Below, in pieces: positions 42,972 to 50,241 of a DNA stretch of 64,000 bases; positions within the stretch are counted from its first letter, which is position 1; the number at the start of each line of letters is the position of its first letter. The stretch spans positions 4,898,001 to 4,962,000 of the forward strand of contig NZ_CP016594.1 in NCBI RefSeq assembly GCF_001698225.1. The letters are read 5' to 3'. Source of the stretch: Gordonia terrae. Its GTDB lineage: Bacteria > Actinomycetota > Actinomycetes > Mycobacteriales > Mycobacteriaceae. Made by a program: the position numbers and the translations under genes. The notes under the pieces were generated by a model. It searched no databases and was not told the origin of the DNA. It saw only the letters and a list, made by a program, of their open reading frames with translations.

Positions 42972-44468
42972 ATGACTCTGTTGGTCACCGATCAAGACAG
43001 CACCGATCAGAACGGTACCGCCGAGGTGCGTCACCTCATCGGGAACGACTGGCGCACGGCGTCGGACGGCGCCACGTTCGAGTCGCGCGACCCGCACGAC
43101 GGCGCGTTGCTCGCGACGGTGGCGCGCGGCACCGCCGACGACGGGATCGCCGCGATCGACTCTGCCCGCACCGCTTTCGACGACGGACCGTGGCCGCAGA
43201 TGTCGCCCAAGGAGCGCGCGGCGATCCTGCATGCGGTCGCCGATGCCGTCGACGACCATCGAGAGGAGCTGGCACAGCTCGAGACCCGGGACGGCGGCAA
43301 GACGATCACGCAGTCGCTGCACGCCGAGATCCCGCGGGTGGCACACAACCTGCGCTTCTTCGCCGACTACGTCTCGATGGCCGCGAACGAGGCATACCCG
43401 GACGGCGACCTGCTGTCCTACGTCCTCTACCCGCCCGCCGGGGTCGTGTCGGCGATCAGTCCGTGGAACGCGCCGCTGATGCTGGCGACATGGAAGATCG
43501 CGCCTGCTCTGGCCTTCGGCAACACCGTGGTCCTCAAACCGGCACCGCAGACGCCGTTGACCGCCAACCGATTCGCACAGATCGCGCTCGAGGCGGGACT
43601 GCCGCCGGGGGTGCTGAACGTCGTCCACGGCTTCGGCGGCGAGGCCGTCGCCGGACCGCTGACCTCCGATCCACGCGTCGACCGGATCACCTTCACCGGA
43701 TCGAGTGCCACCGGCGTGAAGATCTTGCAGGCCGCCGCGGCGAACCACACGCCTGTCTCGGCCGAGATGGGTGGCAAGTCGGCCAACATCGTGTTCGCCG
43801 ACGCCGATCTCGACGTCGCCGTACCGATGTCGATCCGGGCCATCTTCGGCGGCAACGGGCAGGTCTGCCTGTCGGGTTCCCGCCTGCTGGTGCAGAACTC
43901 GATCCTCGAGGAGTTCGTGGAGCGCTTCGCCGAGGAAGCACGCAAGCTCGTGGTCGGCGACCCCAAGGACCCGGCGACGTTCATGGGCCCGCTCATCGAG
44001 CAGCAGCACCTCGACAAGGTGCACGGCTACGTCGAACTCGCGCAGGACGAAGGCGGCAAGATCATCACCGGCGGCGAACGACTCACCGACCCGGACCGGG
44101 CAGGCGGCTTCTACTATCCACCGACCGTCATCACCGGCCTCACCAACGACTCCCGCACGGCACGAGAGGAGATCTTCGGTCCGGTCGAGACGGTTCTGGG
44201 CTTCGACACCGAAGCGGAGGCCCTGCGCATCACCAACGATTCCCCTTACGGCTTGGCGGGCATCCTGTTCACACAGAATCTCGACCGGGCTCATCGGATG
44301 GCCGCACGCTGGAAGGCCGGCACGGTCTGGATCAACACATTCTTCGAACGCGATCTCCGGCTGCCCTTCGGCGGTGAGGGCATCAGCGGCCTGGGCCGTG
44401 AGGGTGGCCAGTACTCCCGCGAGTTCTTCACCGAACCCCGCGCGGTGACCCTGCGCATCCGGAAGTAG
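42972..44468 (+). CDS. 2-hydroxymuconic semialdehyde dehydrogenase
   Basis: A 498-residue NAD-dependent aldehyde dehydrogenase. ISPWNAPLMLATWKIAPALAFGNTVVLKPA near 170, FTGSSATG near 235, the catalytic Glu in AEMGGKSAN near 265, and the catalytic Cys in GQVCLSGSRL near 300 are all intact. EIFGPVETVLGF and GGEGISGLGREGGQYSREFFTE are typical of the DmpC/XylG/HpaE group. It oxidises the ring-cleavage semialdehyde to 4-oxalocrotonate. Operon gene 3, with a short AGGA ribosome site. Confidence 0.93.
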   Translation: MTLLVTDQDSTDQNGTAEVRHLIGNDWRTASDGATFESRDPHDGALLATVARGTADDGIAAIDSARTAFDDGPWPQMSPKERAAILHAVADAVDDHREELAQLETRDGGKTITQSLHAEIPRVAHNLRFFADYVSMAANEAYPDGDLLSYVLYPPAGVVSAISPWNAPLMLATWKIAPALAFGNTVVLKPAPQTPLTANRFAQIALEAGLPPGVLNVVHGFGGEAVAGPLTSDPRVDRITFTGSSATGVKILQAAAANHTPVSAEMGGKSANIVFADADLDVAVPMSIRAIFGGNGQVCLSGSRLLVQNSILEEFVERFAEEARKLVVGDPKDPATFMGPLIEQQHLDKVHGYVELAQDEGGKIITGGERLTDPDRAGGFYYPPTVITGLTNDSRTAREEIFGPVETVLGFDTEAEALRITNDSPYGLAGILFTQNLDRAHRMAARWKAGTVWINTFFERDLRLPFGGEGISGLGREGGQYSREFFTEPRAVTLRIRK

Positions 44469-44473
44469 GACCC

Positions 44474-45226
44474 GTGTCGACTACCGAGACATCCGTGGTC
44501 GTCGGCGCGACCGGCGCCATGGGAACCGTGTTCACGCGCCGCCTGGTGGCGCGCGGGATGCGGGTTCTCGCGGTGGGCCGCCGTGCCGAGGAACTCGAAC
44601 AGCTCGCGGCGACAGACGAACTGATCGTCCCGTGCGCCGCCGACATCGCCGAGGACTCGTCCATGGACGCGATCCGCGCCTGCCTCGACGGGCCCGTACG
44701 ACTCGCGGTGTTCGCGGCCGGTCTCCCGGTCCGCGGCTCCGCCGACGCGATCGAACCCTCGTTGCTGGCCACCGCCGCCAACATCAAGGTGGCCGGCACG
44801 GTCCGGTTGCTGCGAGCCGTCCGCGACCACCTCGCCGACGGCTCGCGGTTCGTCGCGATCGCGGGTTCGCTCGGACTCGAACCGGGGCCCCTCGACGCCG
44901 GCCCGGGCACCGCCAACGCCGCCCTGTTCAATCTGATGCGACAGATCGGCGCGTTGTACGGACCCAGAGGGGTCACGGTGCACACCATCGCACCCGGACC
45001 CATCGACACTCCTCGGTTGCGCGCCTTCGTCGACACCGAATCGCGCGAGACCGGCGCTACGCCGCAGGAGATCTGGGACCGGTACACGGCCAAGACCTCG
45101 CTGGGTCGTCTGCCCACGCTCGACGAGATCGCCTGGCTCGTCGAGATGCTGCTCCAGCCTCAGGCCGCCGTCCTGCACGGCAGCGTCCTCAATGCCGATG
45201 GCGGAACTCGCCACGGCATCCAGTAA
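44474..45226 (+). CDS. SDR-family protein lacking catalytic Tyr and Lys
   Basis: 250 residues with a Rossmann opening VVVGATGAMGTVFTRRLVARG and a normal SDR tail (APGPIDTPRL, VLHGSVLNADGGTRHG). At the catalytic site, where YxxxK should stand, the sequence reads AGPGTANAALFNLM, so Tyr and Lys are replaced by Pro/Gly and Asn. The segment before it (VAIAGSLGLEPG) keeps a Ser. It is therefore unlikely to be a standard dehydrogenase; a non-redox or binding role is possible. It starts at GTG 44474, six bases after the semialdehyde dehydrogenase stop, inside the meta-cleavage operon. Confidence 0.8.
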   Translation: MSTTETSVVVGATGAMGTVFTRRLVARGMRVLAVGRRAEELEQLAATDELIVPCAADIAEDSSMDAIRACLDGPVRLAVFAAGLPVRGSADAIEPSLLATAANIKVAGTVRLLRAVRDHLADGSRFVAIAGSLGLEPGPLDAGPGTANAALFNLMRQIGALYGPRGVTVHTIAPGPIDTPRLRAFVDTESRETGATPQEIWDRYTAKTSLGRLPTLDEIAWLVEMLLQPQAAVLHGSVLNADGGTRHGIQ

Positions 45227-45268
45227 CCCGGTCCGGAACGGACGCGGGCACTTCCGATCGGAGCCGAC

Positions 45269-45694
45269 GTGCCGGTTGCACACTTCCACATCCCCATCGG
45301 CAGCGCGTCCACCGAGCAGCGCGCCGCGCTGTTGACCGCCGCGAGTGCGGCCTACTCCCGCGTCCTCGACTCACCGATCGAGCGGGTACGCACCTTCGTC
45401 GTGCAGTACGACCCCGCCGACATCGCCGTCGGCGGGCAGCTCGTCGCCGACGGCGGCGCGATCGCACCGTACTTCACCGCGATCGTGCTCGCCGGCCGGC
45501 CTGCCCGCCAGCGTTCGGAGCTGCTCGCGGCGTTCACCGACCTCGTCGTCGATCATCTGGACGCCGAGCGATCGCGTGTCCGCGGACAGATCATCGAAGT
45601 CGCGCCGGAGAACTGGGGCATCGCGGGCGTGCCCGCGAGTGACGTTCGGGCAACGGAGATCTCGATGCGCGCTGCCCGCCCTGCTGCTCCCTGA
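45269..45694 (+). CDS. Tautomerase-superfamily protein (cis-CaaD-like, fused 4-OT type)
   Basis: 141 residues starting MPVAHFHIP, so Pro-1 is available as the catalytic base after Met removal. The length corresponds to two 4-OT-like beta-alpha-beta units: ALLTAASAAYSRVLDSPIERVRTFVVQYDP and LLAAFTDLVVDHLDAERSRVRGQIIEVAPENWGIAG. It starts at GTG 45269 with GGAG upstream. It is last in the plus-strand operon. A separate 68-residue 4-OT exists in the convergent operon, so it may act on a different enol intermediate. The last residues AAP and the stop look repeat-derived. Confidence 0.82.
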   Translation: MPVAHFHIPIGSASTEQRAALLTAASAAYSRVLDSPIERVRTFVVQYDPADIAVGGQLVADGGAIAPYFTAIVLAGRPARQRSELLAAFTDLVVDHLDAERSRVRGQIIEVAPENWGIAGVPASDVRATEISMRAARPAAP

Positions 45695-45719
45695 TCCGAG
45701 AGAACCCACACACCCACTG

Positions 45720-45846
45720 GCCCTGGGGTGCGAGGAGCGCACGCCACGACCAACCCCTGCCCCCCCTGAGATGCGAGGAGCGCACGCCACGACCAACCCC
45801 TGCCCCCCTGAGGTGCGAGGAGCGCAAGCGACGAGCCTCGAAGGGC
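45720..45846. repeat. Intergenic repeats (type A), direct copies
   Basis: Three direct copies of the GGTGCGAGGAGCGC unit lie between the tautomerase gene and the convergent HNH gene; the last continues into GACGAGCCTCGAAGGGC. They are spaced by a near-identical linker (ACGCCACGACCAACCCCTGCC). No inverted arm follows. The rest of the 306-base gap to 46000 shows no gene. Confidence 0.8.
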
Positions 45847-46000
45847 CGGCAACCGCGCCCGCCGGTATCTGTAGCGAATCTTTCTGCCACCTGCCATCTT
45901 TCGACACGAGATCCCGGCGTTCATAGCCTGTTTCACACTGTGGAGTTGTCAAAGGTCGTGTGGCGTCGGGTCGGCGCCGGAGGGTCTGGGGGCGGGTCGG

Positions 46001-47245
46001 TTAGACGGGGGCGTCGTCGAGTCGCAGGGTGCGCCGGTTGTAGGCCGGGCGGGGTCGGCGGCGGGGGTCGATGTCGGCCGGCGGGATCAGCCACGGGTGC
46101 CGGTCGGGTCCCATCACCACCTGCCAGCCGTGGTGATGCACCTGGGTGTGGCAGCGCTGGCACAGCAGGCACCCGTTGTCCAGATCGGTCGCACCACCAT
46201 CAGCCCAGTGGATGAGGTGGTGGACTTGGGTATGCGCGGCGGGGGCACCGCATTTCACACAGCACTGATCGCGCACGACGATCGCCTGCCGCAGATGGTG
46301 CGGGAACAATCGTTTCGTGGTGCCCATCCGCAACGGCACGCCCTCGTCGTCGAGGACGATCTCGGCCACGCCGCCGTCACACGACAGGCGTCGGGCTGTC
46401 GATGCTGTGACCGCCCCGACCCACGGCAGGCGCGCCGGATCAGCGCCGTCCGCGGGGATGGTGACCAGGACTTGGGTGCGGGGTGCACCGGCGGTCGTCA
46501 TCGCCGCACCGATCGCCGCTTGATCGAGAAGTAGTTCCAACCCGTCGGCGCGACGCTGCGTCACACCACGGCGATCGTCAGCGCCGTCGGGTTCCGGGCG
46601 CGGGCAGGAGCGTTCGTCGATCATCGACAGAAATTTCTCGCCGATCACCGCGGTCACATCGGCGGTGATCGCGACCCTGCCTTCCTCGGTGACGCGGGTG
46701 TGCACGGTGTTCAGTGACGCATCATCAGCCGCCGGAACCGCGTCCGGGTCAGTGGCTGCGACCCGGACTGCGATACTCCGGGCGTGGTCGTTGATCTCGG
46801 CGGGTGTGGCACCGGAGAACGCCTGGGTGAGCAACTCGCTCTCGACCGCCGACCGGTCGCCGTCGGACAGCGCTGCCGGAGCACGTGTGTCGATGAGAGT
46901 GATGCCGCGGACCACCGCATCCACGCACTCGGCAGACAGATATCCGTCGGCGGCGCAGTCGGCGAGTTTCGGCAACGACGCCAGGCCACCGGCGATCCGC
47001 ACACCACGGCCGGCGGCTGCCGGGGGCATTCCCATCTCGATCAGAGCGGTGCGGGTGGTGGTGCCGGCGCGCGCTGCGGCATCGGAGGCGTCGAAAAGCG
47101 CTATGTGGACGGCGATCTGGTGATCGACCACGTTGCGCAGCACCCGCAGTTCGTCGAGACGCTCGAACACGGCGCGACCACTCCCGTCGTCGGGTGGTGG
47201 CGGCAGGCCGATGAGGGTGTCGCGGAGTGCGGTGATCGAGGTCAT
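46001..47245 (-). CDS. DUF222/HNH endonuclease domain protein (13E12 repeat family)
   Basis: 414 residues. An N-terminal DUF222 region (about 20-290) precedes a C-terminal HNH nuclease: CVKCGAPAAHTQVHHLIHWADGGATDLDNGCLLCQRCHTQVHHHGW, with paired CxxC zinc ligands and the HH of the HNH motif. This is the 13E12 REP family of mycobacteria and relatives, often multicopy and associated with mobile DNA. ATG 47245 is preferred; an in-frame TTG at 47266 is possible. An ISL3-type element has inserted 25 bases upstream of the ATG and interrupts what looks like a LexA box, so its regulation has been altered. Confidence 0.9.
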   Translation of the reverse strand: MTSITALRDTLIGLPPPPDDGSGRAVFERLDELRVLRNVVDHQIAVHIALFDASDAAARAGTTTRTALIEMGMPPAAAGRGVRIAGGLASLPKLADCAADGYLSAECVDAVVRGITLIDTRAPAALSDGDRSAVESELLTQAFSGATPAEINDHARSIAVRVAATDPDAVPAADDASLNTVHTRVTEEGRVAITADVTAVIGEKFLSMIDERSCPRPEPDGADDRRGVTQRRADGLELLLDQAAIGAAMTTAGAPRTQVLVTIPADGADPARLPWVGAVTASTARRLSCDGGVAEIVLDDEGVPLRMGTTKRLFPHHLRQAIVVRDQCCVKCGAPAAHTQVHHLIHWADGGATDLDNGCLLCQRCHTQVHHHGWQVVMGPDRHPWLIPPADIDPRRRPRPAYNRRTLRLDDAPV

Positions 47246-47258
47246 GACACCAAGGTAC

Positions 47259-47270
47259 TCGCTCAAACGT
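47259..47270. promoter_or_regulatory. Left part of a LexA-like (SOS) box split by the insertion sequence
   Basis: Joining 47259-47270 to 48659-48662 (one target-duplication copy removed) gives TCGCTCAAACGTTCGA. This matches 10 of the 12 defined bases of the mycobacterial LexA box TCGAAC-N4-GTTCGA. It lies 14 bases before the 13E12 gene ATG. Members of this family are known LexA-regulated genes in Mycobacterium tuberculosis. The reconstruction is direct; the regulatory role is inferred. Confidence 0.5.
47263..47270. repeat. Target-site duplication, left copy (TCAAACGT)
   Basis: TCAAACGT immediately precedes the left terminal inverted repeat of the ISL3-type element and is repeated exactly at 48651-48658. 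Eight bases is the duplication length usual for ISL3 elements. Confidence 0.92.
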
Positions 47271-47295
47271 GGCTCTTCTGACGTAGAAGTGGGCG
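47271..47295 (+). repeat. Left terminal inverted repeat of the insertion sequence
   Basis: It begins GGCTCTTC, the characteristic ISL3-family terminus, and is complementary at 22 of 25 bases to 48626-48650. Confidence 0.92.
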
Positions 47296-47376
47296 CCTTT
47301 TCGCGCGCCTAACGCACGCAACGCCCACTGTCCCTTAGGTTTTGATTTGCGAAGACCAAGACTGAAGGGGTGGGCG

Positions 47377-48615
47377 TTGCGCACTGTCAGAGTACTGCAG
47401 AAGTTGCTCGGAATCGAGCGTGCCCGAGTGGTGGGTGTCAGGTTCGATGAGGATGATCGCGGGCAGATCATGGTGGTGTCGCTGGAGTTGCACAGCAGGG
47501 CACGGTCACGGTGCCCGCAATGTCGGAAATTCTGCCCTGGTTACGATCAGCCGTCGGCGCGGCGACGGTGGCGCCATCTCGACATGGGTGGCTGGCGATG
47601 CATTCTCGAGTTGCCGGCCAGGCGGGTGCAGTGCCCGCGCCACAATGTGGGTAGCGAATGGGTTCCGTGGGCGCGTCCGAAAGCGAAGATGACCAGGGCT
47701 TTCGACGACGCCGTCGCGTGGATGTGCGCGCACGCGCCGATGAGCGCCGTGAGTGCTTATCTCCGGGTCTCCTGGCGGACGGTGTCTCGTATCGTTGAGC
47801 GCGTGGTCGACGATCATGTCGGACTGACCAAACGCTTGAACGGGTTGCGACGCATCGGTATCGACGAAATCTCCTACCGTAAGGGCCACCGATATTTGGT
47901 CGCCGTGGTCAACCATGACTCAGGTCAACTGGTGTGGGCGGGTGAGGGTGCCAAGAAGGAGACGATCGAGCGATTCTTCGATGAGCTCGGTGATGTGCGC
48001 GCCCGTAGGATCACCCACATCAGCGCTGACGGCGCCGAGTACATCGGCGCAGTCCTCGCCGAGCAGGCGCCGCACGCCTACTGGTGCATGGACCCATTTC
48101 ACGTGCTGCAGTGGGTCAATCAGGCGTTGGACAGGTGCCGCGCTCGGGTGATGAACCGAGTTGTTGGCTTGTCGAAGGTAGAACGCGGGCGACTGAGGTG
48201 GGCGTTATTGAAGAATCCCGACAACCTCACCGACAGTCAACGGCGGCTGCAATCCATTGTTGTCTGTAACGTCAACAGCCAACTTGCCCGCGCTTATCAG
48301 ATGAAAGAGGAGATACGGCACATACTTTCAGGCGCTTACCGATCAAGTTGGGCGCCTTTACGGCGATGGATCCGTAAGGCGGAGTCCTCCGGTATTCCCG
48401 AGTTTCGACTCACTGCGCAGAGCATCCGCAAACGGGAGGTGCAGATCCACAACGCGGTCGCGTGTCAAATGAGCAATGCGCGAGTCGAGGCAACGAACTG
48501 CCACCTCCGGTCATTGACAAAGCGGTCGTACGGATTTCACACACCCGACGCCCTGATCGCGATGGCCAACCTCACACGAGGCGGCGCGTGTCCGAAACTT
48601 CCGCATCACGATTGA
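47377..48615 (+). CDS. ISL3-family transposase
   Basis: 412 residues from TTG 47377 (GGGG upstream); it appears intact. An N-terminal zinc-finger segment (RSRCPQCRKFCPGYD and VQCPRHN) is followed by a DDE nuclease region: GIDEISYRKGHRYLVAVVNHDSGQLVWAGEGA with the first Asp, ISADGAEYIGAVLAEQAPHAYWCMDPFHVLQWVNQALD with the second, and SNARVEATNCHLRSLTKRSYGF with the final Glu. It catalyses cut-and-paste or copy movement of the element. Slightly lower GC and less biased codons than neighbours agree with its mobile origin. Confidence 0.95.
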   Translation: MRTVRVLQKLLGIERARVVGVRFDEDDRGQIMVVSLELHSRARSRCPQCRKFCPGYDQPSARRRWRHLDMGGWRCILELPARRVQCPRHNVGSEWVPWARPKAKMTRAFDDAVAWMCAHAPMSAVSAYLRVSWRTVSRIVERVVDDHVGLTKRLNGLRRIGIDEISYRKGHRYLVAVVNHDSGQLVWAGEGAKKETIERFFDELGDVRARRITHISADGAEYIGAVLAEQAPHAYWCMDPFHVLQWVNQALDRCRARVMNRVVGLSKVERGRLRWALLKNPDNLTDSQRRLQSIVVCNVNSQLARAYQMKEEIRHILSGAYRSSWAPLRRWIRKAESSGIPEFRLTAQSIRKREVQIHNAVACQMSNARVEATNCHLRSLTKRSYGFHTPDALIAMANLTRGGACPKLPHHD

Positions 48616-48625
48616 ACCCGGAATC

Positions 48626-48650
48626 CGCCCACTTCGACGTCAGGAGATCC
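48626..48650 (-). repeat. Right terminal inverted repeat of the insertion sequence
   Basis: It matches the complement of the left terminal repeat with three mismatches and ends GGAGATCC, next to the right copy of the target duplication. Confidence 0.9.
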
Positions 48651-48658
48651 TCAAACGT
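48651..48658. repeat. Target-site duplication, right copy (TCAAACGT)
   Basis: An exact copy of 47263-47270. The bases that follow (TCGA) complete the GTTCGA half of the LexA-like box present before insertion. Confidence 0.92.
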
Positions 48659-48876
48659 TCGACGACGAAGTTTCTCCACAACCCATTCTTCGCCGAATCC
48701 GACTGCGCGACAGTATATGTCACTCACGCAACAGCGGTGAACCGTGGTGAACTGTGGTGAACAGAAACCCCATTAGTCACACGGGTGGACGGCCTACTTG
48801 GAGACGGATCACTGCCGGAGGCGGGGTGCTTCACCTTCGCCGGTCCGGCCGGTTGTGCGGCACTGCAGTTGTCACC

Positions 48877-48938
48877 GATGAACTCGAACTCGACCGATGG
48901 ACTTCGATCGAAGTCCATCGGTCGAGGTGAGGTTCATC
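48877..48938. repeat. 62-bp hairpin with a perfect 34-bp palindromic core
   Basis: Positions 48891-48924 form a perfect palindrome (17 pairs, centre TCGATCGA). The flanks continue pairing imperfectly to GATGAAC/GTTCATC at the edges. No loop is needed, so it could be cruciform-forming. It stands alone in a non-coding gap of 553 bases (48651-49203) that otherwise holds only the right target duplication and type B repeats. Function unknown. Confidence 0.85.
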
Positions 48939-48958
48939 AGTCGGAGGGGGGCTCGGGA

Positions 48959-49082
48959 AGACCCTTCGTGACGCGCCCTCCCCAAGCTCCGGGCGCTCCT
49001 CAGGGAGCAGAGAGTAGTAATAGCCTGGCGGCCGTCGTGGACCACGAAAGAACCCCGCTCCCTGAGGAGCGAGCTTGCGAAC
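48959..49082. repeat. Intergenic palindromic repeat (type B), arms in swapped order
   Basis: 48959-49010 is the right arm known from 4767-4818 (one mismatch in 52). A left arm (GCTCCCTGAGGAGCGAGC, from 49057) follows it rather than preceding it, so the arms are arranged outward. It lies upstream of nothing coding and downstream of the 4-OT gene. Confidence 0.78.
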
Positions 49083-49203
49083 TCACACCCCAGGATCACA
49101 CCTGAGAAAGCACTTCAGGCCGCTTCTTCCAGATCCGGGAGCAGAGCGGATCGCTTCGTTCGGGGCGGGCAGCTGAACGTGTGCGCGAGAGAATCTCCGC
49201 GCC

Positions 49204-49410
49204 TCACGATTCCGAGATCGTCGCCTGACGCTCGGCGACGGTGACGTCGCCCGCCGACCAGTGGGTGGGCGGGACCTCGCGGACACAGACGCGGATGTTC
49301 GCGACCGGGGCGCCGATCGCACGATGGGCGGCCGCCGTCAGCTCGCGCATGAGTGCGCGCACCTCGTCGGGCGAACGCCCTTGGGCGATGGTCACGTCGA
49401 TGAACGGCAT
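49204..49410 (-). CDS. 4-oxalocrotonate tautomerase
   Basis: 68 residues starting MPFIDVTI, with catalytic Pro-1 after Met removal. EVRALMRELTAAAHRAIGAPVANIRVCVREVPPTHW includes the usual Arg11- and Arg39-type region. It isomerises 2-hydroxymuconate to 2-oxo-3-hexenedioate between the semialdehyde dehydrogenase and the decarboxylase. Last gene of the minus-strand operon, one base from the decarboxylase stop. A larger Pro-1 tautomerase is encoded in the convergent operon. Confidence 0.92.
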   Translation of the reverse strand: MPFIDVTIAQGRSPDEVRALMRELTAAAHRAIGAPVANIRVCVREVPPTHWSAGDVTVAERQATISES

Positions 49411-49411
49411 C

Positions 49412-50209
49412 TCACCCTCCCGCGACCGTGATCGAACCGAGCGTGGTGAAGTGTGCCGCGACCCGGCTACCCGGCTCCACCGGGACAGCGTCCGTCATAC
49501 CCCCGGTGAGGACGACCCACCCCGCCTCCAGGGTGATGCCCCGCGCACCGAAGGTGTTGGCCGCGAACGCCAATGCCTCCGCGGGATGTCCGAGCACTGC
49601 TGAACCCGTCGCGGTGGCGACGATGTCACCGTCGACCTCGAGCAGGCACGCCTCGAGTCCGAAGTCCACGTCCGCGACATCGCGGATGACCGGGCCGGTC
49701 ACGTAGACGCCGGAAGAGTTGTTGTCGGCCACCGCATCCGCGAGGGTGAACTTGAATCCCGAGTAGCGACTGTCGATGATCTCGATCGCGGCCATCGCAT
49801 GATCGACCGCGGCGAGTGCCGTGGCCGCGGTGACACCGGGACCGGCGAGGGGACGCCCGAGCACGAAGGCGATCTCGGGCTCGGCGCGTGGATGGATGAG
49901 TCGCTCACGCGGGACCGGCAAGCCCGCGGGCAACGCCATGGCATCGGTCAGCCACGCGACCGAGGGCTCGTCGACGCCCATCTGCTTCTGCTTGGCCCGC
50001 GAGGTCAGGCCCAGCTTGATCCCGGTCACGGTCTCCCCGCGCGAGCGGCGGTCGGCGAGCGCGATGTCCTGGGCGGCGTAGGCGACGTCGAGGCTCAGTC
50101 CCGGCCACTCGTGCTGGATCGAGGTCCGCGCCGTCCGCGAGCGCTCCGCGGCGAGCAACGAGCCGGCCACGCGAACCGCACTCCAGTCGTCGATTCCGTT
50201 GTCTGTCAC
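49412..50209 (-). CDS. 4-oxalocrotonate (2-oxo-3-hexenedioate) decarboxylase
   Basis: 265 residues of the hydratase/decarboxylase family. GIKLGLTSRAKQKQMGVDEPSVAWLTDAM, LIHPRAEPEIAFVLGRPLAGPG and AIEIIDSRYSGFKFTLADAVADNNSSGVYVTGP resemble DmpH/XylI rather than the hydratase. The divalent-metal ligands (paired Glu in EPEIAF and a downstream Glu) are intact. GTG 50209 with AGGAGA is used in preference to a longer reading. It removes CO2 to give 2-hydroxypenta-2,4-dienoate. Confidence 0.88.
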   Translation of the reverse strand: MTDNGIDDWSAVRVAGSLLAAERSRTARTSIQHEWPGLSLDVAYAAQDIALADRRSRGETVTGIKLGLTSRAKQKQMGVDEPSVAWLTDAMALPAGLPVPRERLIHPRAEPEIAFVLGRPLAGPGVTAATALAAVDHAMAAIEIIDSRYSGFKFTLADAVADNNSSGVYVTGPVIRDVADVDFGLEACLLEVDGDIVATATGSAVLGHPAEALAFAANTFGARGITLEAGWVVLTGGMTDAVPVEPGSRVAAHFTTLGSITVAGG

Positions 50210-50241
50210 TTCTTCTCCTGATGATTCGAGAACACGAGCAC

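Larger units (their letters stand above)
47271..48650 (+). mobile_element. Complete ISL3-family insertion sequence (1380 bp)
   Basis: The element has a 25-bp left inverted repeat at 47271-47295 starting GGCTCTTCTG and a right one at 48626-48650, matching in 22 of 25 positions. It is flanked by an exact 8-bp duplication and contains a single intact transposase gene. Clear ends plus an exact target duplication show a fairly recent transposition. It lies between the 13E12 HNH gene and the lower aromatic operon. Confidence 0.95.

Noticed and set aside
47246..47266. TTG at 47266 as start of the HNH gene
   Set aside because: It is only four bases from the IS end and falls within the target duplication and LexA-like box. 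The ATG at 47245 fits the family start.
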